DNA of 64,000 bases, taken from NCBI GenBank assembly GCA_017460955.1, contig JAFTZY010000002.1, forward strand, positions 28,638 through 92,637, in the 5' to 3' direction. Below the pieces are notes generated by a model that was not told where the DNA came from, did no database searches, and was given only the letters and a program-made list of their open reading frames with translations. The DNA is from Oscillospiraceae bacterium. Lineage in GTDB: Bacteria; Bacillota; Clostridia; Oscillospirales; Ruminococcaceae. Shown here piece after piece: positions 47,714 to 56,659 of the stretch. A program made the translations under genes and the position numbers. Position 1 is the stretch's first letter. Every line of letters begins with the position of its first letter.

Positions 47714-48985
47714 TCAGTCACCGGCATCCAGTCCGCGAAGGCCCTGTGCCGCCAGCAGGATCCCGATCTTGCCGCTCGGGTACGAAAGTCCTCCCTGCAT
47801 CCATGCCGCGTAGGGCTCACGCAGCGGCCCGTCCGCGCTCAGCTCGATGGAGGCACCGCCCGTGAAGGCGCCCGCCGCCATGATGACCTGGCTCGCATAC
47901 CCGGGCATATCCCAGGGCTCCGGCGTCACATAGGCATCCACCGGCGCCCCCTGCTGGATCCCCTGGCAGAAGGCAATGAGCTTCTCGGGGCTCCCGAGCG
48001 TCACCGCTGTCACGATGTCGCCCCTCGGTGCATCGGCAGAGGGGGAGCATTCGTAGCCCAGGCGTGTGAACACCTCGGAGGCAAAAACCGCCGTTTTCAG
48101 GGCATTGGCCACTGTCTGCGGCGCCATGAACACCCCCTGGAACAGCTCCCGGTTCATCCCGAGCGTACACCCGACCTCCTTGCCGAGTCCCACGCAGGTC
48201 AGGCGGTAGGCGCATTTTTCCACAAGGTCCGCACGGCCTGCGATGTAGCCGCCCGTCCGGGCAATACCGCCGCCGATGTTCTTGATCATCGAGCCGATGA
48301 TGAGGTCCGCGCCCACATGGGTCGGCTCGAGCGTTTCCACAAATTCCCCGTAGCAGTTGTCCACCATCACGACCGCATCCGGCGCACCCCGGCGCACGGC
48401 ACCGATGATGTCCCGGATCTGTGCGATCGTCAGCGCCGGCCGCAGGGAATACCCCCGCGAGCGCTGGATATAGGCCACCCGCGCTCCCGTGATGCGCGCT
48501 TCGATCGCCTCGAGGTCGGGCGTGCCGTCGTGTCTGAGATCGATCTGGCTGTAGATCACACCAAAATCCTTTAAGGAGCCGTCCCCCGGCGTACCCGCAA
48601 GGCCGATCACGGGCTCGAGGGTATCATAGGGGCCGCCGGTGACGCAGACCATCCGGTCCCCGGGGCGCAGCACGCCGAAGAGCGCCACGCTCAGTGCATG
48701 GGTGCCGGAGACGAAATTGTGCCGCACCAGCGCATCCTCCGTCCCCATGATCCGGGCCATGACCGCATCGAGCACGTCCCGTCCGAGGTCCCCGTAGCCG
48801 TAGCCCGTGGAAATGCCAAGGGCCGCCTCGCTCACACGGCTGTCCGAGAAGCTTCTGAGCACGCGGGCCGTGTTGTGCTCGGCCGTCTCGTCGATCTGCC
48901 GGAAGGCATCCCGGCAGGCCTCCTCGGCGGCCTCCCCGAGTGCCCACAGCTCATCATCGATCGCATAAAACTCACGTATTCCCAT
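47714..48985 (-). CDS. PLP-dependent methionine gamma-lyase family protein
   Basis: A 423-residue protein of the aluminium-resistance/YnbB family of fold-type I PLP enzymes (Met_gamma_lyase). Family motifs are G-Y-G-Y-G-D-x-G-R-D, V-R-H-N-F-V-S-G-T-H-A-L, V-T-G-G-P-Y-D-T-L, Y-I-Q-R-S-R-G-Y, V-D-N-C-Y-G-E-F-V-E and the PLP lysine in G-S-M-I-K-N-I-G-G-G. True substrate is not established for the family. ATG 48985 was chosen; it overlaps the GNAT gene by 14 bp. Confidence 0.92.
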   Translation of the reverse strand: MGIREFYAIDDELWALGEAAEEACRDAFRQIDETAEHNTARVLRSFSDSRVSEAALGISTGYGYGDLGRDVLDAVMARIMGTEDALVRHNFVSGTHALSVALFGVLRPGDRMVCVTGGPYDTLEPVIGLAGTPGDGSLKDFGVIYSQIDLRHDGTPDLEAIEARITGARVAYIQRSRGYSLRPALTIAQIRDIIGAVRRGAPDAVVMVDNCYGEFVETLEPTHVGADLIIGSMIKNIGGGIARTGGYIAGRADLVEKCAYRLTCVGLGKEVGCTLGMNRELFQGVFMAPQTVANALKTAVFASEVFTRLGYECSPSADAPRGDIVTAVTLGSPEKLIAFCQGIQQGAPVDAYVTPEPWDMPGYASQVIMAAGAFTGGASIELSADGPLREPYAAWMQGGLSYPSGKIGILLAAQGLRGLDAGD

Positions 48986-49763
48986 TGTCCAAGCGTCCTT
49001 TCGTGATATTCTCCGCATCCTCCGCACGTTCGAGGACGAATTCCGTCTCCTGCACCGTAAAGCCCACCTCCCGGTAGAAGCTCTCGCGGATGTCGAGCGC
49101 ATACAGCACCGCCTGCTTGTCAAACTGCGCCAGGAACGCCGCCAGCCAGCGCAGGAAGCACCGGGCATGTCCGAGCCCGCGTGCCTCGGGGAGCGTGGCC
49201 ACCTGTCCGACCAGCACATGGTCGTCAATGTCGAACACGATCGAGGCCGTTGTGCTGCCCTTGTAGGTCATCACATGGCTGACCCCGTGCCGGCAGCGGT
49301 GGGAGGTATCAGTATACCAGAGCGGGAAGTCCGTCAGGTTCGGAAAGCCCGCCTGCAATATCTTATAGACCTCCTCCAGGGAGGGGTTGAATTCCACAAA
49401 TTCCTCCGCCGCAAAGGGGTCCTGGGTATCCGGATGCAGCTCGAAGGTCGTGCGGTGCAGGGAAAGATACTCGGGCAGGAGCGCGGCAAGCAGTCCCCGC
49501 ACCGGCTCGTCACATTCCACACGGTGGGGGATGTGCATCCGGATGAAGGCGGCCAGGTCCTCGGCCTGACCGGCATCGGCACTGATGATGTACATCGTGC
49601 TGTTGAAATGCAGGAGCACCCCGGTCTCTCCCACCGCATAGAAGCGGCAGAACGGATAGTCCAGACCGTAGGCCCTGTAATAGGCATACATCTGCCGGCC
49701 CCGCCAGCTCTTGCGCATGAGATAGGTATTAAGGTCACATTCCTTGGTGATCTGCTTCATCAT
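48972..49763 (-). CDS. GNAT-family N-acetyltransferase
   Basis: A 263-residue protein. The C-terminal half has the GNAT acetyl-CoA loop region (V-G-Q-V-A-T-L-P-E-A-R-G-L-G-H-A-R-C-F-L-R-W-L) and a final beta-strand pattern (F-Y-R-E-V-G-F). The N-terminal 120 residues look like a degenerate GNAT half. Acceptor unknown. It overlaps both neighbours (29 bp upstream, 14 bp downstream). Confidence 0.87.
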   Translation of the reverse strand: MMKQITKECDLNTYLMRKSWRGRQMYAYYRAYGLDYPFCRFYAVGETGVLLHFNSTMYIISADAGQAEDLAAFIRMHIPHRVECDEPVRGLLAALLPEYLSLHRTTFELHPDTQDPFAAEEFVEFNPSLEEVYKILQAGFPNLTDFPLWYTDTSHRCRHGVSHVMTYKGSTTASIVFDIDDHVLVGQVATLPEARGLGHARCFLRWLAAFLAQFDKQAVLYALDIRESFYREVGFTVQETEFVLERAEDAENITKGRLDNGNT

Positions 49764-50796
49764 GGGCTCTCTCTCCTGTCTGGACGTTTTTGATGAGCGA
49801 GCGCACGAGTGTCAGGGTATGCTCCATATCCTGCACATCGGCTACGGTATAGGGCGAATGCAGATAGCGGCACGGCAGGGACACGGCCAGTGTCCGCACG
49901 CCCTCCCGGGTGATGTGGACCGCGCCCGCATCGTTCCCGCCGGCAATGCGCGTTTTGGTCTGGCAGGGGATGTGAAGGGCTGCGGCCGTCTCAAAGGCCA
50001 GCCGGAAGAGCGCCTTGTCGTAAATGGTCGCCCGGTCCATGAAGGACACCACGGGCCCGCTCCCTAAGCGGCACACGGCATCGGCACCCTCCACGCCGTC
50101 CAGATCGGCGGCGGTGGTGGTCTCTAAAATGAGGCACAGGGCCGGGTCCACCGAGAAGGCGGCTGCACGGCTCCCGCGCAGACTGATCTCCTCCTGCACA
50201 AAAAAGCAGAACCAGGTATCATAGGGGAGCTCCTCCCGAAGCAGCGTGAGCATCACGGCACAGCCGAAGCGGTCATCGATCGCCTTCGAGGCCACCCTGC
50301 CGCCCCCCAGGGGGGTCCAGGGGCCGTAGTAGCACACGGACTGTCCCGGTGTGACAAGCGCCTCGGATGCCTCCCGGCTCCCGGTGCCGATGTCCACGAG
50401 AAGGTCCGAAGCCTTCGGCTTTTTGTCACGCTGCTCCCCCGTGAGCTTGTGGACGGGCACACTGCCGGCCACGCCCGTTCCGATGCCGGGGAGCACGACG
50501 CTGCGTCCGAGCACGACATCCGGCTCAATGCCGCCGACGGGCGCGGTGGACAGTCTGCCGTCCGCTTCGATGCCGGTCACGATGAGGCCCACCTCATCCA
50601 TATGCGCCCCGATCATCAGACGCTGTGCCGGACGCTCCCGTCCCTGCTTGTGAACCAGGAGATTACCGAGCCGGTCGGTCCTGCACTCGAGAATGTCCGG
50701 ACACTGTGCGATCTGCTCGATGAGATAGTCCCGGACCGCATCCTCGTCCCCGGAGATGCCGCAGAGGGTACAGAGCTCCTGTAATGTATTCAGCAT
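49735..50796 (-). CDS. M42-family aminopeptidase/endoglucanase homologue (1)
   Basis: A 353-residue metallopeptidase. Metal-binding residues are visible in G-A-H-M-D-E-V-G (His, Asp), S-K-A-I-D-D-R-F-G (bridging Asp), F-F-V-Q-E-E-I-S (catalytic Glu pair), a Glu in C-L-I-L-E-T-T and the C-terminal Y-L-H-S-P-Y (His). M42 enzymes form dodecameric tetrahedral cytosolic aminopeptidases. ATG 50796 follows GGAGG. It is directly downstream of a second M42 gene with a 7-bp overlap. Confidence 0.93.
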   Translation of the reverse strand: MLNTLQELCTLCGISGDEDAVRDYLIEQIAQCPDILECRTDRLGNLLVHKQGRERPAQRLMIGAHMDEVGLIVTGIEADGRLSTAPVGGIEPDVVLGRSVVLPGIGTGVAGSVPVHKLTGEQRDKKPKASDLLVDIGTGSREASEALVTPGQSVCYYGPWTPLGGGRVASKAIDDRFGCAVMLTLLREELPYDTWFCFFVQEEISLRGSRAAAFSVDPALCLILETTTAADLDGVEGADAVCRLGSGPVVSFMDRATIYDKALFRLAFETAAALHIPCQTKTRIAGGNDAGAVHITREGVRTLAVSLPCRYLHSPYTVADVQDMEHTLTLVRSLIKNVQTGERAHDEADHQGM

Positions 50797-51812
50797 GTGC
50801 CGCACCTCCGTACATAGGCGGCAAGGAGCCGCCCCGCTGCTTCGACGTCGGCAAGGTCAATGACCTCGGCCGGTGTATGCATATAATCGAGCGGGATCGA
50901 CACCGTGCAGGCGCTCACACCGGCACGGCACACGGAAAACCGGTCGGCATTCGTGCCGGTCGTCCCCGCCATGACCTCGTACTGCCAGGGGATCTCCTCC
51001 GCCCCGGCTGCCGCGCACAGTCCCTTCGAGACGCGCCTGGACAGCGAGGGGGAAAAGCCGATCATGGGACCGCCCCCCATCACGCCCGTTTCCGAGGCCT
51101 TGCCGTCCCCGGCAAAGGACACATCGACCGCGAGCGCTTCATCGGGATCCGCTGCAAAGCAGCCGATGGCAGCGCCGCGCTCCCCGACCTCCTCCTGCGT
51201 GGAGAAGAGCACGGTCACCTTGCAGGGGAGTGCTTCGTCCTTTAAAAGGCAGAGTGCATACAGGATGGCCGCTACGCCGCAGCGGTCATCGAGTGCGGGG
51301 GAGGTAAAGCGTCCGCCCGGGAGCTCCCCTGTCACGCCGGTAAAGACCACGCTGTCCCCGGGGTGTACGATCGTCCGGAGCTCCTGTGCGCCATACCCCG
51401 TATCCACCCGGAACGCTTCTATCTTCGGCACGCCCTCCTCCCCGCTCGTCAGGTGGGGGGGCATGCAGGAGATCACGCCGGGAATGTTTTTTTCCCCGAA
51501 AATGCGCACCATCTGGTCGGGCAGGATGCGCCGGTCGAGTCCGCCGATGCTGCCCACGGTCACAAAGCCGTCGTCGGTGACGCCCGTGACGATCAGGCCC
51601 ACCTGGTCGATGTGCGCATCGAGCAGCACATGGGGGGCATCGGGGTCCGTGCTGCCGCATGTTCCGGTCACATTGCCGTGGGACAGATGTGCATCCGGGC
51701 AGAAGCTTCGCAGAGCCCGAAGCGCCGTTTGTGCGGCATCGCCCTCATCCCCGGAGATCCCCGGGGCGCTGCACAGGGCGGTCAGCAGCGCTGTCAGCTC
51801 CTCACGCTTCAT
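50790..51812 (-). CDS. M42-family aminopeptidase/endoglucanase homologue (2)
   Basis: A 340-residue paralogue of the product above. Metal site residues: L-D-A-H-I-D-Q-V-G, S-P-A-L-D-D-R-C-G, F-S-T-Q-E-E-V-G-E-R-G, A-V-D-V-S-F and the C-terminal Y-M-H-T-P-A-E-V. The Glu usually found after F-V (acidic ligand) is Asp in A-V-D-V-S. The paralogues have diverged widely, so they may form mixed complexes or differ in substrate. Its start overlaps the murD stop by 11 bp; RBS is GGGGAG. Confidence 0.93.
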   Translation of the reverse strand: MKREELTALLTALCSAPGISGDEGDAAQTALRALRSFCPDAHLSHGNVTGTCGSTDPDAPHVLLDAHIDQVGLIVTGVTDDGFVTVGSIGGLDRRILPDQMVRIFGEKNIPGVISCMPPHLTSGEEGVPKIEAFRVDTGYGAQELRTIVHPGDSVVFTGVTGELPGGRFTSPALDDRCGVAAILYALCLLKDEALPCKVTVLFSTQEEVGERGAAIGCFAADPDEALAVDVSFAGDGKASETGVMGGGPMIGFSPSLSRRVSKGLCAAAGAEEIPWQYEVMAGTTGTNADRFSVCRAGVSACTVSIPLDYMHTPAEVIDLADVEAAGRLLAAYVRRCGTC

Positions 51813-53202
51813 CGGGCAGCTCCCCGACCAGGCGCTTGAAATGCCGGCCGCGCACTTCAAAATTGGGGTATTTATCAAAGCTTGCGCACGCGGGCGAGAG
51901 CGTGACAATATCACCGGGAACGGCTTCCCTGCGTGCGATCTCCACGGACTCCTCCATCGAATCCGCACGCAGGATGCGGATCACGGACGGGTCGTAGTTT
52001 TTCGCGGACTTGACGGCCTGTTCGATCTTGTCCGCGGTGGCACCGGTGAGAATGAGGAGCTTGACGCGCTCACAGACGGTCTCGGCCATCGGCTCGAAGG
52101 GGATCTTCTTGTCATAGCCGCCTGCCAGGACGATGAGGCGCTGCGAGAAGCTGCGCAGTCCGGCAAGGACTCTTGTGGGGCTCGTGGCGATGGAATCGTT
52201 GTACCACTTCACGCCGCCGACCTCTCTTACAAATTCGATCCGGTGCTCGACGCCCCCGAATTCCTTCGCGACCTTCACGATGTCGGCGACCTGCGCACCC
52301 TCCCAGACGGCTGCGATCACGCCGAGGAAGTTCTCGACATTGTGCATACCGGGGATGCGGATGTCCTCCTTGCGCACGACCTCGGTGATATGGCCGCCCT
52401 CGGCATAGCAGAGCATACCGTCCTCACGAAGGAACGCGCCGCGCTGCACGGTCTCCTGACGGGAGAACCAGAACAGCCTGCCGCGCACGAGGGGGGCAAG
52501 GGCGCGTGTGCCGTCGTTGTCGAGGTTGAGCACGGTGCGGGAGAAGGCGTTCTGGTGGGCGATCAGGTGGGTCTTGCACATGGTATACTCTTCCATGGTG
52601 CCGTGGACATCGAGGTGGTTGGGGGTGATGTTGGTGATGAGGGCGACATCGGGGGAGCGGCGCATGGAGATGAGCTGGAAGCTCGAGAGCTCGACGACGG
52701 CCGCATCGTCCTCCCGGATCTCCTCGATGACGGGCAGGAGGGCCCTGCCGATGTTGCCGCCCTTGTGGACTCGCCTGCCGGCGGCGGTGAGGATCTCGGA
52801 GATGAGGGTGGTGGAGGTGGATTTGCCGTCGGAGCCCGTGACTGCATAGATCTTACACGGACACAGGTCGAAGAACACCTCCATTTCGGATGTGATGACC
52901 ACGCCCTGTTCGCGTGCGGCAGTGAGGGCGGGGTTGTTGAAATACATGCCCGGTGTACGGAACACAACGTCAAAATCGGTGAGTGCATCGAGGTAGGCAT
53001 CCCCTAAGCGGAACTGCACCCCGAGCCCGGAGAGCTCGTCATAGGTCTCCCGGAACTTGTCGGCAGAGCGCTTGTCGAGCACGGTCACGCCGATCCCCTT
53101 TTGCCGGAACACCCGGATGAGCTCGGTATGGCTCACGCCCGTACCGATGAACGCTACACGCTTTTGCTTCATGGTCTCAAAAAATTGCTGTATCCTGTTC
53201 AT
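51802..53202 (-). CDS. murD: UDP-N-acetylmuramoylalanine-D-glutamate ligase
   Basis: A 466-residue Mur ligase. The N-terminal Rossmann-like domain has V-A-F-I-G-T-G-V-S; the ATP loop is V-T-G-S-D-G-K-S-T-S-T-T; the central region has N-I-G-R-A-L and S-S-F-Q-L; N-I-T-P-N-H-L-D-V-H-G is typical; and W-Y-N-D-S-I-A-T-S-P follows in the C-terminal domain. It adds D-Glu to the peptidoglycan stem. First gene of a six-gene operon with overlapping frames. ATG 53202 follows TTGGAGG. Confidence 0.95.
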   Translation of the reverse strand: MNRIQQFFETMKQKRVAFIGTGVSHTELIRVFRQKGIGVTVLDKRSADKFRETYDELSGLGVQFRLGDAYLDALTDFDVVFRTPGMYFNNPALTAAREQGVVITSEMEVFFDLCPCKIYAVTGSDGKSTSTTLISEILTAAGRRVHKGGNIGRALLPVIEEIREDDAAVVELSSFQLISMRRSPDVALITNITPNHLDVHGTMEEYTMCKTHLIAHQNAFSRTVLNLDNDGTRALAPLVRGRLFWFSRQETVQRGAFLREDGMLCYAEGGHITEVVRKEDIRIPGMHNVENFLGVIAAVWEGAQVADIVKVAKEFGGVEHRIEFVREVGGVKWYNDSIATSPTRVLAGLRSFSQRLIVLAGGYDKKIPFEPMAETVCERVKLLILTGATADKIEQAVKSAKNYDPSVIRILRADSMEESVEIARREAVPGDIVTLSPACASFDKYPNFEVRGRHFKRLVGELPDEA

Positions 53203-53347
53203 AACTGCCTCCAACTCATAAAATTCCTGCGGCACTTGAATGCCTATTCCATTATGATAGCATATGCTATCATTGCCCGATATGCAGGGAGCAGATCTTT
53301 GATCTGCGGATCTGCAAGGGCATCAGATCAATATCAGCTCTGCTGAT
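53203..53347 (-). promoter_or_regulatory. Structured murD leader with 20-bp perfect palindrome
   Basis: The roughly 140-nt leader contains the perfect palindrome ATGATAGCATATGCTATCAT (53254-53273) and a GCAGATC-TTT-GATCTGC hairpin flanked by a further GCAGATC copy. It also holds a CTGATAT/ATATCAG pair near the 5' end. Several exclusive pairings are possible, which suggests attenuation or protein binding. Confidence 0.5.
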
Positions 53348-53376
53348 ATTATAGCATATGCGGGGGAATTTGTAAA
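53348..53376 (-). promoter_or_regulatory. SigA promoter of the murD operon
   Basis: TTTACA (53371-53376), 17 bp, TATAAT (53348-53353). Confidence 0.83.
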
Positions 53377-53503
53377 TATTTTTTTGAGGAAGTTTGGAAA
53401 AAGTTATACGGGGCGCGGTTTTCAGCCGCCGGCTTTATCCGCTCATTTCAAAATGCAATTCTAACTTATTCACAAAAAGAATACATTTATCCGTGGCATT
53501 CCC

Positions 53504-53533
53504 TTGACAAAAGGGGGGCAAATCCGTTATAAT
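53504..53533 (+). promoter_or_regulatory. SigA promoter of the EAL gene
   Basis: TTGACA (53504-53509), 18 bp, TATAAT (53528-53533). In 53377-53503 only AT-rich sequence was seen. Confidence 0.85.
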
Positions 53534-53549
53534 ATAAGGTAAGACATAT

Positions 53550-53583
53550 GACTTCCCCGGGATCCTCCGAGGAAGCTATACAA
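53550..53583 (+). promoter_or_regulatory. 5'-UTR hairpin shared with the Rrf2 gene leader
   Basis: CTTCC-C-CGG-GATCCT-CCG-A-GGAAG followed by CT and ATACAA. It has the same layout and 3' flank as 19971-20004, with the hexaloops GATCCT and AATCTT related. Confidence 0.5.
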
Positions 53584-53637
53584 CATAGGAGCGCGGCAGC
53601 CCCTGCCGGCTCCATTTCAAAAGGAAGGATTTGCGTC

Positions 53638-56355
53638 ATGGGTATTTTTCGATTCACCAGACAGAACCATGCCTCCGTTTCCGAGGACTGGAAGCTGTTT
53701 GCAGGAATGTTCCATAATATCGGCGTATTCGTGTATCGGGAATCCGTGCAGTCGGGGTATTTCGACGAGAACGCACAGCGGATCCTCGGCGTTGGGAAAA
53801 TGATCGCGCACGATGAGTATCAGGCGCTTGTCAAGAAGCTGACGGAGAATCCCGTCGCGGACAGTCCCAATCTCTACCAGCTGCGCACCGGTGCCGAAAA
53901 ACGCTACCTCAAGCTCATCATCCACAAGCGTACCGGGGAGGAGCTTGGCTTTGTCGAGGAGATCACCCGCCGGGTGCAGCAGGATGCGAGTGAGCAGGAA
54001 TACGACGAGGTCACCAATATGCTCCGGCAGCCCGCCTTCATCAGTCTCGTGCAGCGCCGTCTCCAGGAGGAGGAAAGCGTACATATCGCCGCACTGCGGG
54101 TCACGGGACTTGAGAAGATCGCCGATTTTGCCGCCTCCGGAAGCACCAATTACTGCATGGCCTCCGTTGCCGAGGTCCTTGGGCGCTTTGCCGGTGACCA
54201 GGTCGTGTTTGCCGTCAAGGCATTCCAGGATTTCTATGTGTGCTTCTTCGGCATGGATGACCAGAGCGTGAAAATGCAGCTCCAGCAGATGCGCACTGCC
54301 ATCGCCGAATGCACCATTTCCGACGATTTCGGACAGACCATCCACACCGACAAGCACATCGGACTTGACCTCCATGCCGGTATCGCCGTCCATCCCGGAC
54401 AGAGCGACACCGTCCGGGGGCTCATCACCTATGCGGAGTTTGCGCTCTTTGAGACGCAGCATGACAGTCAGAACGCCATCACGGCGTTCTCCATGCAGGA
54501 CTACGAGCGCAAAAAGGACGAATACCGCGATGAACAGCTCTTCAACACCATCATGAGCGAAAACCTCATCACCTACCACTTCCAGCCCATCGTGGATGCC
54601 CGCAGCGGCGATGTGGTCGGCTATGAGGCCCTCATGCGCACGGAGCATTTCGGACCGGAGCAGATGCTCACCCTGGCCGCCCGCTACGGCAGGCTCTACG
54701 AGATCGAACGGGCCACGCTCTTCAATGCCCTGCGCTTTTTAAGTGAGCACCAGAATGCCTTCTCGGACAGGCTCCTGTTCATCAACTCCATTCCCACGTC
54801 CCTGCTCAATGACAGCGACTGGGGCGAGCTCATGCTCACCTATGAGGACCTGCTCGAAAAGACGGTCATTGAGATCATTGAGCAGTCCGAGGGCTCGGAT
54901 GAGATGCTTGCGCTCCTCAAGGAGCGGTGCAGGACGGTCAATTCCCGTCTGGCCATCGACGACTACGGCAGCGGCTATGCCAATACCGCAACGCTGCTTC
55001 GCAACATGCCGCAGTTCGTGAAGGTGGACAAGGGACTCATTGACAATATCTGCAAGGATTCCAAGAAGCAGCAGCTCGTTGCCGGCATCATCGACTATGC
55101 CCACGACAACCAGATCACTGTCCTTGCCGAGGGCGTGGAGGAGGAAGCGGACCTCAAGACTCTCATCCGCATGGGTGTGGATCTCATCCAGGGGTACTAC
55201 ACCGCAAGACCCAAGCCCTACCTCCTCGAGGAGATCTCGAAGGATGTACGGGACATCATCATCAACACGAACTTAGAGGCCTCCACCGGGCAGAAGAAGA
55301 TCTACAATGCCCACAATGACACCGAGCTGAACCTTGTGGAGCTTGCACTCCGAGGGTATACGGATCTGCATGTCTACCGGCACCAGCTCACACTGGTGGG
55401 TGACAAGGAAAAGACCGTTCCGATGCACATTGCCATCATGGACAACCACAGCTGCGAGCTGACGGTCCGGGATGTGAACATGATCTGCCGGGACAAGCCG
55501 TGCATCTCCATCGGGAGCTATGCACAGCTTACGCTGATCGCACAGGGGGATAATTACCTGAATTTTCTCGGCATCAGCGTGCCGCTCGGGGCGTATTTCC
55601 ACCTTCTGGGCGACGGTAATCTGACGATCGACTGCAGCTCGAAATTCGGCTACGGCATCGGTTCGGACTGTGACAACAGCTACGGCAACATCACCCTGGA
55701 ATCGACCGGACGCACCGAGATCATCTGCAATTCCGACCGAGGCCTTGGCATCGGCGGCGGCTCGAATCCGGACGATTCGGAGATCTGTCTGGAATCGGGC
55801 GAGATCGTCATCAACGTCGGCTCCCCGAACTCGCTGGGTGTGGGCAGTGTGGAGGGCAATGCGCTCATCTATGCCAATCCCGGATGCAGCATCACGCTCG
55901 ATGTCAACGGCATTTCGAGTGTAGGGCTGGGCAGCATCACCGGGGACTGCCAGATCAAGTGCTACTCGGATCTGAAATTCTCCGGCGCCGGCAACCGCGT
56001 GGTGGGCCTGGGCGTGCTCAACAAGGGTGAGGGCAGCATTTTCGTATCGGATGCGTCCTTAAGCTTTACGATGCGCACGAATTTCGGTGCCTGCATCGGT
56101 GCCATGGGCGGTGACATTGCCGTCACGGTGGAGAACAGCAAGGTCCAGGTCAATGCCGAGGGCGGTGAGATCACGGGCATCGGCGACTCGAAGGGCACGG
56201 GCGATGTGACGCTCGATCACTCCGAGCTCAAGGCCTACATCCTGGCTGCCAAGCCCTATGAAGCCGGCTCCCGCGGCGGCTCGTTCAGCATGCGCAGCTC
56301 GACGATCATTTCGGATATCAACGAGAAGCATAATCAGCAGGGGGACAATGAGTAG
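53638..56355 (+). CDS. EAL-domain c-di-GMP phosphodiesterase fused to a beta-helix-like domain
   Basis: A 905-residue protein with no signal peptide or membrane helix, so cytosolic. Order: N-terminal PAS-like region (1-115); degenerate GGDEF (about 120-290, G-R-F-A-G-D-Q-V where GGDEF would be); EAL (about 305-535) with E330-A-L-M-R, N-S-I-P, E-I-I-E-Q-S, D-D-Y-G-S-G (441-446), K-V-D-K and A-E-G-V-E-E, all needed for Mg-dependent hydrolysis; linker; then about 250 residues in which G-[IVL]-G recurs every 27-31 residues (673, 704, 734, 763, 790, near 819, 847). Such glycine-periodic repeats usually occur in secreted beta-helix proteins. ATG 53638 follows AAGGAAGG. Confidence 0.87.
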   Translation: MGIFRFTRQNHASVSEDWKLFAGMFHNIGVFVYRESVQSGYFDENAQRILGVGKMIAHDEYQALVKKLTENPVADSPNLYQLRTGAEKRYLKLIIHKRTGEELGFVEEITRRVQQDASEQEYDEVTNMLRQPAFISLVQRRLQEEESVHIAALRVTGLEKIADFAASGSTNYCMASVAEVLGRFAGDQVVFAVKAFQDFYVCFFGMDDQSVKMQLQQMRTAIAECTISDDFGQTIHTDKHIGLDLHAGIAVHPGQSDTVRGLITYAEFALFETQHDSQNAITAFSMQDYERKKDEYRDEQLFNTIMSENLITYHFQPIVDARSGDVVGYEALMRTEHFGPEQMLTLAARYGRLYEIERATLFNALRFLSEHQNAFSDRLLFINSIPTSLLNDSDWGELMLTYEDLLEKTVIEIIEQSEGSDEMLALLKERCRTVNSRLAIDDYGSGYANTATLLRNMPQFVKVDKGLIDNICKDSKKQQLVAGIIDYAHDNQITVLAEGVEEEADLKTLIRMGVDLIQGYYTARPKPYLLEEISKDVRDIIINTNLEASTGQKKIYNAHNDTELNLVELALRGYTDLHVYRHQLTLVGDKEKTVPMHIAIMDNHSCELTVRDVNMICRDKPCISIGSYAQLTLIAQGDNYLNFLGISVPLGAYFHLLGDGNLTIDCSSKFGYGIGSDCDNSYGNITLESTGRTEIICNSDRGLGIGGGSNPDDSEICLESGEIVINVGSPNSLGVGSVEGNALIYANPGCSITLDVNGISSVGLGSITGDCQIKCYSDLKFSGAGNRVVGLGVLNKGEGSIFVSDASLSFTMRTNFGACIGAMGGDIAVTVENSKVQVNAEGGEITGIGDSKGTGDVTLDHSELKAYILAAKPYEAGSRGGSFSMRSSTIISDINEKHNQQGDNE

Positions 56356-56382
56356 ATGTAGGTGCCCGAACTTGGCGAAATT

Positions 56383-56632
56383 GCTTGTTGCCGTCTAAAG
56401 GCGGCAAGGAAAAGCGCGTTATACTTGATGGATAGGGCGCGCTTTTTTGCAAAAAAGCGCCCCTCTTCAAAAAACAGTCCACCGGACTGTTTTTTGAATT
56501 CACCCCTGAAAAAAGCAGCGGGCAGGGGATTTCGCCCACTGCGGTGGGCGACCAGGGCTTTCAGCCCTGGACCTGACCAGCTTTTTGAAAAAAGCTGGAT
56601 CAAAAACTTTTAAGCCGCCTTCGGCGTAGCTA
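56383..56632 (+). repeat. Repeat family B, copy 2
   Basis: Reverse complement of the 15996-16246 core at roughly 85-90% by eye, without the long flanking inverted repeats. Hairpins: GCCGTC-TAAA-GGCGGC, GCGC(T)6GC(A)6GCGC, CAGTCC-ACC-GGACTG, CGCCCAC-TGCG-GTGGGCG, CCAGGGCT/AGCCCTGG, AGCTTTTT/AAAAAGCT and CGCC-TTC-GGCG. It fills the gap between the EAL gene and ychF. Confidence 0.78.
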
Positions 56633-56659
56633 AGGATAAATAATTATAAGGAGAATCTT

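Noticed and set aside
50905..53007. 700-codon plus-strand open frame opposite the M42 genes and murD
   Set aside because: Antisense to three conserved enzymes with coupled starts; composition is that of a shadow frame.
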